Assembly: GCA_019671005.1 (NCBI GenBank)
Contig: CM033732.1
Location: 10,823,932-10,887,931, forward strand
Direction of reading: 5' to 3'
Length of the DNA: 64,000 bases
From: Hibiscus mutabilis
Lineage: Eukaryota > Streptophyta > Magnoliopsida > Malvales > Malvaceae
The notes beneath the pieces were generated by a model. The model was not told the DNA's origin and did no database searches. It saw only the letters and a program-made list of their open reading frames with translations. How positions within the stretch are numbered: position 1 is the stretch's first letter; each line of letters starts with the position of its first letter. A program made the position numbers and the translations under genes. This document shows, one piece after another, positions 33,894 to 47,655 of this stretch.

Positions 33894-36623
33894 CTATTTC
33901 CCATAGCCCCAAAAATCCATCTCCCCTCGAAGTGAAAGTTGGTTGATTGGGTGCACCGAGGTCCCATTTGTAGCAGCACTGTCCTCAAACCTCACCCCTT
34001 TATTAGAATCTTGACCTATTCCTATATGAGATGTCACCAGCCGGTCCAGCATGTCCCATTCGTTCATCCCCTCGTTCTCATCATCTCTTCCACCATCAAC
34101 ACCCTCTAGGCTGGTCTCACAAGCTTGGTACCTCACATTTTCACTCCCACTCTCACACTCCCTAGGGTTCCCCATCAGTTGTTTGATCATTATAGGGTGA
34201 TGTTGAGACTCCGACGAGAGACCCACCGATGGCGGGTACTCGGTATAGCCTAAAGTTGTTTTTTGGGTCGGCACTAGGGTTTGGGTCTGGAAAAGAGAAT
34301 ATTGAAGCGTAGGGGCCGCCATGTGATGAGGAGGATAGTGAAGGGCTAACTCGGCCTTGTTTAGTTCCAAGCTTTGTTGAGTGGCGCAGTTAAGGTTGTA
34401 TTGGTCGATTGATCTATGTATGAAAGAAAGTGGTTGAGTTTGGCTGCCGCTTGAAGTGTTGTTGTTGTTCACGTTCAGCTGTTGATCCGATGAGTTGATG
34501 CTTGACCCTCCGTTGTTGCCAACTTTGAAGAGGTTTTTCTTCTTAAACACCCTACATACAACCCACCCATCTTCCTACACATGCATACAAATTATATATA
34601 AATATATATTTGATCAAATTAACATTGTTTGTAACAATCAGATTTTGATTTTAATCCCTCTACTAAACTCAAATCTGGGATTTAGTGCATATATTTTAGT
34701 CTGACACAATTTGATACTTCTACTTTCCAATGTCATATACTAATCTGAATAATTAACATCATTAACTATTCCAATTAGAACGAAGAGTTGATTTTTTTTT
34801 TCTTAAAAACTTTTTAACACAAAAAATACATTTCAACTAGATGAGTTAGAAATTTTGTTTTTAAGGAACAAACAATGTTAGTATATTAACTGAAGTAGTT
34901 AATAATAGAGGTGTTTCTGGAACAAACCGAGACCGGATTTTATAAAAAAAAATTCAAACTAGACTTATCCAAGTTACAAATTTTCCTATTTAAAAATTAT
35001 ATATATATATTCTTAAAAACCATACCTATAGAGGATTTATACACTTAAATTCAAATAATACATTTTAAATTATTTAAATTATATTCAGACCAGACCCGAT
35101 CGACTTGAAAGCTAATAACCCTTGCCCATATCGAGGCTAGACAAGCAACCTAAACTATGGACAAGTCTAGTTAATGGTGATAGCTACTAGGACTAGCTAA
35201 TATCGTAATAAAAGTAAAGGATAAAAATATTGTAAATTAAAGTTAAAGGGGTAAATTTGAAATTTAAGCATATTAGAGGGATTAAAACCATAATTTAACC
35301 TTTACTGATTTGTATAGACATGAGAGAGAAAGAGAAAGATTACTAACCATGGTATTTTCGTGGGGATCGTCTCCGTCTTCGAGGCGGTATTCATGCATGA
35401 TCCAGTCGGTCTTTTGGCCATGGGGAGCTCTTCCTCGGTAGAAAACAAGGGTTTTCCTCATACCAATCTTCTTGTAGCTGTTCCGGATGCACTTGTCCCT
35501 CCCCGTTGCCTTCCAAAACCCAGCATTGGTTGCCCTATTCGTCCTCGAACCTGTTGGGTATTTACGGTCCTTGTGACTGAAAAAGTACCAATCGTTCTGC
35601 GGACTTGATCCAATCCTACACCTCTCTGTATATGCACACACAAGAGTTCATGACTTTTTTTTTTATCGAAAACACAAGAGTTCATGACTTGAAATAATCG
35701 AAAAAGAATTACAAATACCAAGATTAAACACTTTAATTTAGTTTTCATTTAATGGCTTTAATAAGTCTGTTTTGGTTCAGCCATTAATCTGATTAGTTCA
35801 ATTCCCACAACTCCAAAATCTTTAACTGGTCAAATCACCTGCATTGGTCTGCAATTTTGAAGTACATTTAAAATGACAAATTATATTTATGAAAAGATAC
35901 AATTTTATTAGAAGTTATGTCTAAGCAAAACTATCAAAATGAATGTCAAAATCAAATTTTATGAGAGAAAATCTCTTCTCTATGTGAGTTTTGTATATTA
36001 AATATTATTGGATTCAAATATCATAGTGTAACTTTTAACAGATCTTCATAGCCCAAGTTTATAAAAAGCAATATTTCACAACACATAATTGTTTGGTTAT
36101 TTAGCTAATAAAAATAAATAAGAATGATGATAATTACTCAGACTTATGCTTATAAACATTTTTTCTCGAAGTCTTTTATCAGAAAAAAATATGTAAAATT
36201 TAATAGAAAAGGAATAGGGTATGAAACATTAAAATTTCCTAGAATGATGCTAATTACTAAAACTTCTGCATGCAAACACTTCTCGATAGTAATTAGAAAT
36301 TTAAATTGTAGTGTTAAATTAGTTTTTTAGTAAATTTGGATGAATATCGATGACAAAAGGAATCAAAACTAGAAAATAAGAATGCAAATAAAAATTATCT
36401 CGACTTAACGAAAAAAAAAAAACAAGGAACTCAAGCTAGGGGGAAAAAATAACCCTTTACCTTGCAATTCCCAAGGTTCCATCTTGTTCAAGTCCACTTC
36501 TCTAATGACCTCCATGTCGAATTTCTCAAACGACACCTTTTTAGTCAAGTAGTAGTGGAGGAGCTCCTCGTCCATCGGATGGAACCTGAACCCCGGTGGC
36601 ACACCGCCGTTCGATGAACCCAT
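33894..36623 (-). CDS. NAC transcription factor, BEARSKIN/SOMBRERO type (three exons, 373 aa)
   Basis: Exons on the minus strand: 36623-36461, 35625-35348, 34574-33894. Introns of 835 and 773 bp have GT...AG ends (CAAG|GTAAAG, TACAG|AGAGG, CATG|GTTAGT, TGTAG|GAAG) and the frame is kept, giving 373 aa. The NAC DNA-binding domain fills residues 9-160: PPGFRFHP (9-16), GFWKATGRDKCIRNSYKK (90-107), APHGQKTDWIMHEYRL (121-136), WVVCRVFKKKNLFKV (151-165). The variable C-terminal region ends MDFWGYGK, which with the domain sequence resembles Arabidopsis BRN1/BRN2 (ANAC015/ANAC070), regulators of root-cap maturation. Residue 17 is Met where the family nearly always has Thr (HPTDEEL). Intron positions are those usual for NAC genes. 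It is the only host gene I can support. The exact subgroup name is inferred. Confidence 0.93.
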
Positions 36624-36720
36624 CCACCTCTTTTAGTACCAAAGAATCGATGATAGACTAGGAAGCTTTCCACTTTAAACTTTTTCTCCTCTAAAACTCT
36701 CTCTAATGTTAACGTGTGTA

Positions 36721-36728
36721 CTTATATA
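36721..36728 (-). promoter_or_regulatory. probable TATA box of the NAC gene
   Basis: Minus strand TATATAAG about 100 bp upstream of the ATG, followed by a pyrimidine/GA-rich leader (GAGAGAGTTTTAGAGGAG at about 36690). Distance suits transcription starting 60-75 bp before the ATG. Confidence 0.55.
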
Positions 36729-36899
36729 TGCATATATGGAGAAAGATGGAAGCAATCATTTTGAAGGGAGAGAGGAATAAATATGGAAAGACAAGAAGAG
36801 TGTCAACGGGTGGGGGTGCGTGGGGAATTGTGAGTGGGAGTTGACGGCCGGTCACTACGCCCCCGGGAAGGGTTAAAGCTTTCGTAAAACGCAATCATT

Positions 36900-37789
36900 T
36901 TGAAGTCATATATGTTTAATATTTAAATACATATTAACTTGCAGATTCGACCCTTCAGATACAATGAATAGAAGAGATTTATAACAACTGATTTCCCACT
37001 AGTGTAGCTTCTTTTACCATGGTGCTTTCCCTCTGTAGTGTGTTTGTGTTATATATGTATTACATGGTAAGCGTTTTGATTAGGTTGAATGCAGATGGCA
37101 GGATTCTTTATCTTTGAACGCGCTGCACAGAAACTTGGGACAAGGGATAATTTATTCAAAAGGAAAATAAAAATGACAACAAACAATCCCCGAGAAAATA
37201 AAGAGTTTCATTTGATTGTTACTAAAGCAAGGGTCGGAAAAACAGCTGCTAAAACTTCTTGGGATCTTCGCACCGTATAGGATTTGGACGGCCTTTGTAT
37301 ATATATATTGAATGCCAGAGTTTCATACATTTGATGAAGTATTAATGTATTTGATGAAGTATTAATGTATGTATTTTGGTCCAAATAACAAAAGTGGGAG
37401 ACGCAGTCGCCACAGCAAAAGATTGCACATGCTGGTACGACTTGATGAGAGGGTTCTAAGTCATTTTGCTTGATTGAATTGCACACTAATGTTTTCTTTT
37501 TCAATTAATTCGACCTTTATTTATCAATTTTAATCCTTCATAGACGACGGAATATGTTTCAATATAGTTGAATATCCTGCTTAGTGGATATTTCGGATTC
37601 AATCAACACTTGCTTGCATATTCTTAGTTGTTTCGATGCGCCCACGCACTTGAGCACACAAATCTATTTATATTCCTCAAACAAATGTCTTGGAACACGA
37701 AATATAAGATTATTTAACATACTATAAAGTATGTTATATCATCTTATTCGATTAATTTAGTTTGAATTTAGATTTTATTGTTTGGTTGA
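36900..37789. other. intergenic DNA upstream of the NAC gene
   Basis: No gene recognised; the frames at 37089-37280 (plus) and 37208-37504 (minus) have no known domain. A 20-bp unit TTTGATGAAGTATTAATGTA is repeated at 37331-37370. Confidence 0.5.
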
Positions 37790-39315
37790 TGTTGCGCGTA
37801 ATAAGTGCTACGCAATTGTGCAAGTATACACGTTGCAAGTTATAGTATAAAAGATATCGTCTCCACAGGGATTGATGCCACTTTAAGAATCTAGTCTCTT
37901 GTACTGTAAAAAGTAAAAGAAAACACAAGTAGAAGATTATAGGAGTTTTAACTATTAACTAATCTAGAAAGCAATTAAGTAAAAGGCGATGTAATTAAAT
38001 GAGAGAGATAGGCCAGGTTATCGTGAGTTGAGGTGTGATAGCCGATTAGATCGTCTTGGTAAAAGAGTGCAAGGGCAACTCAGTTGCCGTGGCAACTTGC
38101 ACAACGGGGTTGCCTTGGCAACTAATCGATGGTTGCCTGGGCGACTAGTTGGGCAACTACTTGGGCGTCTGGGCAGCAACCTCCAAGGTTCGGCAGAGCG
38201 TTCTTCAATGGTTTCTTCTTATCCCTAAGTCGAAACTCTAGTTACTTGTGAATGCCTTGATAATACATCCCTGCTGAATCAAGGGTGAACAACAACCAAT
38301 CTTACGCTCCTCTTAGCCGTTGAAATCCTTAACTTATTCCTAAGCCGGATTAATCTTCACCATCAATAGATTGAATAAAGATCATATTCATTCGTTTCTT
38401 GAATCTAACTCTCCCGATATTAGATAAATAGATGAAGTTACGAGATCCTCTCCCAATTCACTCGCAAACAAGAATAAGAACCAAGAATGAATAAACCTTG
38501 AATAGAAAAGTGCAAACTCTTATTACCTAAACAAAATCTAATAGTTTCTCACAACCACAAGACACAATAACCTTAGCCAAATAGATTTAGTTCATGGCTA
38601 GGTTCCAAAGAAACACAAGATAAAGAATCCCTAGCATGAACCTAATTGAACAAGAAAGAAAAAGATGAAGGATGAAGCTTGTCAAAATCCTCCTTGCCCT
38701 AGATGCTTGTCGAAAATTCTCTCATCTCTCTCCCCCTTGGAGTTGACGGCACGACCTCTAATTTATAGGGCTAGGTCAAAGTCTTTCTTTGAGGAGGAAG
38801 TTAAGTTGGAATTAAATTATCTTTAAAGAATATAATTCTTTATTATAATTATATTCCTTCTAGAACTTTTTCTATCTTCTTGGAATTTAATTCTTCTTTA
38901 ATCTCTTCATGAAAATCAAACTCCTTTGGGATTTAGCTTTGCTCCAAGTCATCTTGGGCTTGTCTAGTCATCAATTTCGACTACCATATCACCTTATTCT
39001 TTGTAGACAATTGCCCTGGCAACTGGCTCGGCGTCTCCTTCATGCATTGCCCTGGCAACTAGCTCGACATCTCCTTCATGTATTGCCCTGGCAACTAGCT
39101 CTAGCCTTGTTTGGCAAGTGATCCTGCACATACACACAAAACACACCAAAGCAGCATCTTTTCCCACAAAAACTACCAAGTTATGTAATCAAGCTCAACG
39201 ATGGAAGGAAACATGGATTAATGCATGAATGGTTCATTATGCAACTAATATGAGCCTAAGTCTAACAATAATATGAGTAAAAGGGTAAGAAAATAGTACT
39301 TTTGAACACTTATCA
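37790..39315 (-). repeat. 3' LTR of element B (1526 bp)
   Basis: TGTTGCGCGTAATAAG...CACTTATCA on the plus strand, followed by the purine tract complement. Contains five TTGCCNNGGCAA palindromes (38083, 38110 and three at 39010-39095). Confidence 0.9.
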
Positions 39316-39353
39316 CACCCCCAAACTCGAACTATTGCTTGTCCTCAATCAAT
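39316..39353 (-). other. 3' polypurine tract with hairpin, element B
   Basis: Complement of GAGTTTGGGGGTG at the LTR edge, preceded on the minus strand by a TTG-AGGA-CAAGCAA hairpin that is less perfect than in A and C (CAATCAATG on the plus strand). Confidence 0.65.
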
Positions 39354-39600
39354 GAAAACTAATAATTACCTGCCAAGACTTCAATTTTCACAAACTTAGC
39401 TTTGAACTTGATTTCAATTCTCAGAACCGGGGCACAAAGTATGATTGGCTTTTCATTTTTCGGAAAACTTAGGAGTTACTCGGAATCAAACTATAATGCT
39501 TGTGAGTGTGTGCGGAGTTGTGTGCAAGTTGATTTTTTGGATTCTATGCAAACAAGAGGTTTTCAAATTACTTCATTGGGTTCTTTTAAACATGTTTTAA

Positions 39601-39835
39601 CTAGAGCCAGTTTTAGGCACCTCTAGTGTTTTGTTTTTAGTTTTCTTAAGTTAATTAATTTATTCGACTAGAGCCGGTTTCGGGCACCTCTAGCGATCAA
39701 TTTTTTAGCACATGCTAGAGCCGCTTTCGGGCACCTCTAGCGATCAATTTTTTTAGCACATGCTAGAGCCAATTTCGGGCACCTCTAGCAATCAATTTTT
39801 TAGCACATGCTAGAGCCAATTTCGGGCACCTCTAG
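39601..39835 (-). repeat. five CTAGAG...CTCTAG hairpin repeats, element B
   Basis: 26-bp units start at 39601, 39668, 39715, 39763 and 39810. The four right-hand units have a regular 47-48 bp period with AGCACATG linkers. Confidence 0.85.
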
Positions 39836-40141
39836 CATTCATCCAATTTTTATTCTAATCCCCCAATTTGTTTAATTATCAACTTAAGTTCACTAGAATT
39901 CCTTAAATCAATCAAACCACAACAATGTTTCATCAAATTTAGCATCATAGTAAAATTCTAAGTTTTTCCATGGTTATCCTAGAATAAAAATTCTATCAAT
40001 TAAGTGCATTGGCAAAGTCATCATCGGATATTCATCAAATCTAGGCAATTCTTGTTCCAACTAAAGGCATGGCAATCAATTTATGTATCCTAAATGTAAT
40101 ACTTAAGATGAATGTAACTAAACATGGTAACTACTAATAAC

Positions 40142-40185
40142 AATCCCCCCCAAACTCGAGTAAGGCATTGTCCTCAATGCATGCA
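40142..40185 (-). other. second hairpin plus purine tract, element B
   Basis: The plus strand shows CCCCCCCAAACTCGAGTAAGGCATTGTCCTCAATGC (in two parts). On the minus strand this is the perfect GCATTG-AGGA-CAATGC hairpin followed by a G-rich tract. Confidence 0.65.
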
Positions 40186-40230
40186 TTAAAGAGAAATAAA
40201 GATAAAGAAAAATAAAATGCAAACGAAGAC

Positions 40231-41457
40231 TTACTCCGAGAGTTCGTCGTCGTGGATGATTAGTTTCCTTTTGGTCGATATCTTGATTCTCTTGCTTGAA
40301 CGCGATGGTTGTTTCCTTGTTGCCGTTGGTTGAATCGATCCTCGTACGGGGTTGTCCTCATCGTCCTCTTCATCAATGTCATTGGCTTTTTGCTTGGAGG
40401 ATTCAATTGGTGCGGTCTTTATTGGTGCAATGGAGGACTCGTCCGAATCTGAAAAACTAGACAATGATTCCGTACGAGTTGATTCGGGCATAGGTGTTTT
40501 ACCTTTGGCTTTTGCAGTGGTTGTCGGGATGTCTTTAACTTTGGTTGTCGTGGCATCTTTAGGGTTGGTTGTCGTGGCATCATCTGTTGCGGTTGTCGAC
40601 TGCGTCATTGGTTACCGGGGCAAGGATCTCGGCAGGAAAAATTAGGAACGGCACGCGGCTGTCCGGGTACTTTTCTAGGATGACTTGGGTGATGGCATTG
40701 TTGTGCTCCTTTATATACCGCATGGACATTAGATGTCGGTCTTCAATTTGCCTTAGGTGGCTCCCAATGGTTGCAAGAGTGCTTCAAAGTATCCCGGGGT
40801 TGATGGCCGAGTTGCCCGGACGTTAGGTGCTTGGGCATTAGGGATTGCTGGGGCGGCAGGAGTTGTTGCGGCAATTGAAGGCCTTGAGGATTTTTTCGGT
40901 GCCTCTCCCATTAGCTTTCGGATTTGTGCTTGATTCCAACCGTACTTTGGTAGGGCCTTTTCATTAGTTGAATCACTTGGAACATGCATCTCCGTCGTTC
41001 CAATGAGTTCCCAGTTGAGTGAGTTCTTGAAGCACCTTGTCGAGTTGCTTGAGCGTGTTTTGATCAACAAAGGCTTGATGCTCGCCATTCTCAATGTAGA
41101 GCCCATAAAAGGTGTTGATGTTTTCGGGGCTTATTAGTATGGACTGGTCACGAACAAAAATATAAGGATTATCCGGGTTAGGTGAGTAGCATAGAATTCT
41201 CTTACCCATGAGATGTTACCCGGTTCCGATTGATGGCAAAAGATTTGCCACTTTTGGTGTGCAATCCTCTCGAAGATGAATGGTTCAAGGCCGAAATCTT
41301 GATGAGAGTTGGAGTATTCAAAGCCTTGTTCTTCGTAAATCTTCTGGCTTTCGAACTTGGAGTGAAATCTTTCTTGAACCACCGGTGTAGCAAACTTCTT
41401 GTATCTTGGTTCTTTGGAGGAACTTGGATGAACTAAAAATTTAATTTTGGATGCCAT
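40231..41457 (-). pseudogene. env-like ORF, element B
   Basis: The minus-strand ATG at 41457-41455 starts MASKIKFLVHPSSS; the end KRKLIIHDDELSE is at 40231. A frameshift near 41190 follows WVREFYA. About 260 bp are missing near 40990, where WNDG is joined to EMHVPS. Otherwise homologous to the intact ORF at 57058-58581. Confidence 0.8.
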
Positions 41458-41986
41458 ATATGATCTTGGTTGTGAGTTTTGTAAAAACAAATAAAAGAAA
41501 CTAAAGAGTTTCAAGATGAAAAGTAGGAATAGGTTTCTTGGAAGTTAAGGGTGATGGGTTTTATAGAAAAGATAGGTAGTAAATATGGTGGGTGGGATTA
41601 ATTTTGGAAAGACGAAAGAGGGTTTTAGTTTAGGGGAAGGGTGACGACTAAGGGGTTTAATTAGGGTAAGTTGGAGGCTTTATATAAGCCTTAGATTCAG
41701 CCCATTAATTTCTTTGTTGAAGATGTTTTCCTTCTTGGATCAAAATTCCTCTTTATCTTGAACTCTTTTCTTACAACTCAAAGACAAATCAAATAAGGAT
41801 TAAAATTAAAGGTAAACTAATAAAAGAAAATAAATAAAGATATGTAAAGGGATTCTTAAACTTAAAAAGATAAAAAAAAAAAAAATCTATCCTACAAAAG
41901 CAAATAATCGAAAGTAATAAAAAAATAAAAATTAAATAGTTCGACAAAATTAAAAATAAAAATAAAATATCGAAAGGAGAGCATGC
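41458..41986. other. non-coding spacer between env-like gene and pol, element B
   Basis: A-rich low-complexity DNA matching the spacers in A and C. Confidence 0.6.
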
Positions 41987-44900
41987 TCATGCATCTCCTA
42001 AGGTGACCACTTCTTTGTTACGTTCCACATGGCACCATTGTAGTGCTTTAATCTTTGTCCATTAACTTTGAATTCATGTTTGTCGGTGATGGACTTGATT
42101 ATCACGGCACCATGGGAGAATGTTTTGACAACTTCGAATGGTCCCCACTATTTTGATTTCAGTTTTCCAGGGAAAAGTTTTAGCCGAGAATTGAATAAGA
42201 GAACTAGTTGCTCTGGCATGAATTGCCGCGGCAATAGTTTCTTGTCATGCCATTGCTTTGTTTTCTCCTTGTAGATTTGTGCATTGTTATAGGTGAGTGC
42301 ACAGAATTCTTCTATCTCGTTGAGGTCCAACAAACGCTTTTGTTCGGCACTTTCCCAATCCATATTCACGGTCTTGATTGCCCAATATGCCTTGTGTTCA
42401 ATTTCCACCGGTAAATAGCATGTTTTGCCATAGACAAGTCGGAAGGGGGACATACCTAAGGGTGTTTTGAATGCAGTGCAGTATGCCCAAAGTGCGTCAT
42501 CTAGTCTTAATGACCAATCCTTCCTAGAGGGGTTTACAACTTTCTCGAGTATACCCTTCAATTCATGGTTGGAAATTTCTGCTTTCTCGTTGGTTTGTGG
42601 GTGATATGCCGTGGCGATCTTGTGTGATATGCCAAAGCGTTGCAACATCTTGGCAATAAGTCTGTTGTCAAAATGCTTGCCTTCGTCACTGATAATTGCT
42701 CTCGGCATTCCAAACCGTGTAAATATGTTTTTCTGCAAGAATCATTGCACGATCTTGGAATCGTTGTTGGGAACTGCAGCTGCCTCAACCCATTTAGACA
42801 CGTAGTCGACGACAAGTAGAATGTAGAGGTTGCCGAATGAAGATGGGGAAGGTCCCATAAAATCTATCCCCCATATATCGAACAATTCCACCTCGATGAT
42901 GTTTTGGAGCGGCATTTCATGTCGTCTAGAGATATTGCCTGTTCTCTGGCAACGATCACATTGCTTGTAAAAGTTTTGGGCATCTTTGTACAATGTTGGC
43001 CAATACAACCCGGATTGCAAAACTTTGGCCACGGTACGAGTTCCTCCAAAATGTCCTCCATAGGGTGAAGAATGGCATTACCGGAGTACATTCTGTTGCT
43101 CTTCTTCAGGGACACATCGGCGTATAACCTGATCTGCACATTGTTTAAACAAAAGAGACTCGTCGCAAAAGTAATGCTTAGCATCATGGCGGAACCGCTT
43201 CTTCCCTTGGTGAGTAAGGCCATAAGGTAAAATACCACAAACAAGGAAATTAACTAAATCTACGTACCAGGGTATTGCCAAGGCATATGCTGCCGTGGCG
43301 ACTGCTCCCAAAATTGCCGAGGCGTGCGCGTTAAAGGCTGTTGTGGCGTCGAGAGTTGCTGAGGCGTTGAGGGTTGTCGAGGCATGCGCGTCCATGGTTG
43401 CTGAGGCAACTAAAATTTGTTCATCCGGGAATGCATCGCATATCTCTAGATCCGCTTCCTCCTCCCTATTGCGTTCTAAACGTGATAAGTGATCGGCCAC
43501 TTGATTTTCTGTTCCTTTCTTGTCCTTAATTTCAATATCAAATTCTTGTAAAAGTAATATCCAACGAATCAAACGAGGTTTGGCATCATTTTTAGCAAAA
43601 AGATATTTGATTACCGAATGGTCCGTATGAACAATTACCTTTGTACCAATCAAATAGGATGGAACTTGTCAAATGCGAAAACTACAGCTAGTAACTCTTT
43701 CTCCGTGTTTGTGTAATTCACTTGAGCACTATTAAGAGTTTTACTAGCGTAGTATATCACATGGAAGGTCTTACCTATGCGTTGGCCTAGGACTGCTCCT
43801 ACCGCGAAATCACTTGCATCACAATTGAGCTCAAAAGGTAGCGTCCAATCTGGTGGAACGACAATAGGTGCCGAGGCAAGCTTTTCCCTTAGGGTTTCGA
43901 ATGATTGGGTGTAAGAATCATCAAAATCGAGGACTTTATCCTGTTCAAGCAAATTGCACAAGGGTTTAGTGATTTTAGAAAAATTATGAATGAACCTCCT
44001 CTAAAAACCTGCATGTCCAAGAAAACTTCGAATTCCTTTAACCGAACTTGGTGGGGGTAATCTCTCGATCACGTCCACCTTGGCTTTGTCTACTTCAATT
44101 CCCTTGGATGAAATCTTGTGGCCGAGCACTATTCCTTCATCTACCATAAAATGGCACTTCTCCCAATTGAGGACTAAATTAGTTTCTTCACATCTTACCA
44201 ACACCTTCTCTAAATTGCCGAGACAGCTGTCGAAGTCATTACCAAAAACAGAAAAATCATCCATGAGGATCTCAAGGAAGTCTTCGACAATGTCTGAAAA
44301 GAGTGCCATCATGCATCTTTGGAAGGTTGCCGGGGCGTTACACAATCCGAACGGCATACTTCGAAAAGCATAAGTACCGTATGGGCATGTGAAAGTTGTC
44401 TTTTCTTGATCTTCTGGTGCTATGGCAATTTGATTATAACCTGAATAACCATCAAGAAAACAATAAAATGGTTTACCTGCAAGACGATCAAGCAATTGAT
44501 CAATAAAGGGTAATGGGAAGTGATCTTTCCTAGTGGCTTTGTTTAGCTTTCAATAATCCATACAAACCCTCCAACCGGTCACAGTCCTGGTTGGAATGAG
44601 TTCATTGTTTTCATTACTTACCACCGTTATACCTCCCTTTTTCGGTACATATTGTACCGGACTTAACCATGTACTATCAGAGATAGGGTATATAATGCCG
44701 ACGTCAAGCCACTTAATGATTTCTTTCATTACAACCCCTTTCATGGCATGATTCAGTCTCCTCTGGGCCTCAATTGAAGGTTTGTGATCATCTTCCAACA
44801 AAATCTTGTGCATGCACAATGTCGGGCTAATTCCCTTCAAGTCGGCAATTGTCCATCTTATTGCCTTTTTGTGTAGCTTCAACATTTTGATCAACTTCTT

Positions 44901-47625
44901 TTCCTTCTCAGACTGTAACTTCGAAGAAATAATTACAGGTAATGTATTATCGGTTCCTAAGTATGCATATTTTAGTTGCTCTGGCAACTGTTTCAACTCA
45001 AGAATTGGTGGTTGTTCAATAGAGGGCTTTTCGAGCTTACCTTCCTTACCTGAGTAATCCAGTGGTTCAAAGTATGTACTTGGTCGATTGACTAGCCAAT
45101 TTGCCTCTTCTTGTTGTTCCTCATCGACCGGTTCTTCACACTCCTCAGGTTCCTCTTGATCGGCAATATAGTTGCCGAGGCAACTAAATTCCTCGTCGAA
45201 GTTAAACTCTGTCGTGGCATGAAGAAGTTGGCATTCTTCTATACCATCGGCATGCCTTAGTGTTTGGAACACATTTAGTTTAACTTGCTGGTCATTCACC
45301 CTCATTGTGAGTTTTCCTTTTTCAACATCGATCAAGGTTCTCCCTGTTGCTAGGAATGGTCTCCCGAGAATGATAGGTGCATGCTCATCTGCTTCACAAT
45401 CCAAAACAATAAAGTCAGTGGGAAAAATAAATTTATCAACTTTTACCAGTATGTCTTCAATTTTTCCCTCTGGATGCACATAGGATCTGTCGGCTAGCTG
45501 TAGCATAACTGTTGTAGATCTTGCCTTCCCGATTCCTAGTTTCTAAAAAACCGATTTAGGCATCAAATTTATGCTAGCTCCAAGGTCGCATAATGCTTTC
45601 CCGACATAGTGGTTTCCAATAGAACAAGGTATTGTGAAACTTCCGGGATCCTTCAACTTAGGTGGCATACAATTGTACAACATGGTCATGCATCCCTCTG
45701 TTGCGTCAACTGTTTCAAACTCTCCTAGCCATGTTCTCTTGGACACAATGTCTTTAAGAAGCTTGGCATAGTTCAACATTTGTTTGGGATATCAAGAAAC
45801 TTCTTGAATTGATATTCTTGCTTTTGTCGCTTCAACCTTTGTGGGAATGGTAGTGGAAGTCGGATATCTTCGATCCTTTCATTGGTTTGGAACCTGATTG
45901 ACGGTATTGCCGGGACAACTGGAGTTGCCGAGGCATTATCAATTGGGGTTGCCGAGGCATTATCAATTGGGGTTGCCGAGGCATGCTTATCACAAGTTGC
46001 CGAAGCATCCTTATCGTCGGTTGCCGAGGCATGCTTATTTCCGGTTGCCGCGGCAATTCCTGGTTCAGCATCTGAGGCTTTGCCATTAGGTTCGTCTTGA
46101 TTTTTTTGTGGAGTTTTGTTTGATGAGCAGGCTTGAGCCTCTTTAAGTTGTTAGCCACTTCTAGTGGTGATCGCCTTACATTGCTCATGGCCAATTCCTC
46201 TTGCGTCTTCAGTATCGCTAGGTAAACCTCCTTGCGGTCTAGTATTCAGGTTTTGAGCAAACTGTCCGACTTGATTTTCTAATGATTTGATTGCCGCCTC
46301 TTGGTTTTGCAATCTCATCTCGGTCCTGTTAATAAAAGCATCAGTTTTTCTTATGAAGTTACTATTCTCAGCCATATAAGATTCAGTTTTCATCATAAAA
46401 GCATTTAGAGAATTTTCCAAAGAACTAGATGTTGTCGGTTGTTGCTGCGGCAACTGTTGTCGTGGCATATTCTGCTGGAATCCCGATGTTTGTGCATTCT
46501 GATTGTTCTGGTTTAGAGCATTGTTGGGATTTGTCCATGAAAAATTCAGGTGCTTCTTCCAAGCTGGATTGTATGTATTGGACATCACATTGTTGTTCCG
46601 ATTGTAATTCCCCATATAGAAGCTGGATTTCGGATTCTACATACATTCAGAAGAATCATGGTTATCACCACATAACTCACAAAAAGAATCCATTACCTTG
46701 ACCTCATGTGTGTTGTTTGGTTTTTGCATGTTCTGGACCATCTTGGTTAAAGTGGCCAATTGTGCCGAAATTGAATCTGATAATCCTAGTTCATGTATTG
46801 TGGCTTGACGTCTAACTCCTCCTCTTCTAGTAGAGGGGAATTGATAATCATTCTTGGCCAGCCTGTTTAGAATTTGCATTGCTTCCTCCGGTGACTTATC
46901 TAGGAGTATGCCGTTTGCCGAGGCATCTAGCATCATCCTTGTTGGTGTATTCACGGTGTTGTAAAACATTGTTACTTGAGTCCACACAGGGAATCCGTGT
47001 AGGGGCATTTGTGTAGAAGTTCTCTATATCGCTCACAAGCCTCGTACATGGATACATCATCTGCCTGCCGAAAAGAAGTAATGTCGTTATGAAACTTATC
47101 AGTCAAATTTGTAGGATTAAATCGAGCAAGGAAATCACGACAAAGATCGGTCCAAGATCCTATTGATCTAGCAGGAATGCTACTCAACCATAGTTTCGCC
47201 CTATCCCTCAGTGAATAGGGGAATAATCTTAATCGTAAAACATCGGGGGTGACTCCGTATATTTTGAACGAGTTGCAAATCTCGAAGAAAGATTTAAGAT
47301 GCTATCGTGCATCTTCAGTTGTTGAGCCGCCAAATTGACCAATTGTGTTGATCATATTAAACATTACCGGTTTTAACTCAAAGTGGTCGGCTTCAATTTT
47401 AGGTTCGACAACTCCTGGATTAAGTCCATCAAGATCTTCTTCAAGATAGTCTCGAATAGTTATGTTTCGTGCAAGAATCATTCCTCCTCCTGCTGTAACA
47501 TCTTGATTCATATTGCCGTCTTGATTAGCCATTGCTACTCTTATCCTTCGTCTAAGTCTTTGTAAGGTTTGTTCGATTTCTGGATCAAAGGGATATTCTG
47601 GTGTAATCGGTCTAGCTCTGGTCAT
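41987..47625 (-). pseudogene. gag-pol: gag-pol pseudogene, element B
   Basis: Minus strand from MTRARPITPEYPFDPEIE (47625) to the stop at 41989-41987. Gag is nearly complete, with the CX2CX3HX4C finger CELCGDNHDSSEC near 46690. Protease CDLGASINLMPK is at about 45570. RT has FLDGYSGYNQI (about 44450) and LMDDFSVFG (about 44250). RNase H has CDASDFAVGAVLG and HTDHSVIKYL. Integrase keeps WGIDFMG, ISDEGKHFDN and the third acidic residue (KAEISN). Breaks include stops near 47300, 46635 and 46151 and frameshifts near 47000 and 45780. It keeps the RT block that element A has lost. Confidence 0.87.
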
Positions 47626-47655
47626 ATACCAATGTAAAAGCAAAGTTTGTTAGAT

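Noticed and set aside
37089..37504. Short frames between the NAC gene and element B
   Set aside because: No domain, no intron signals, low complexity; nothing to support a gene.
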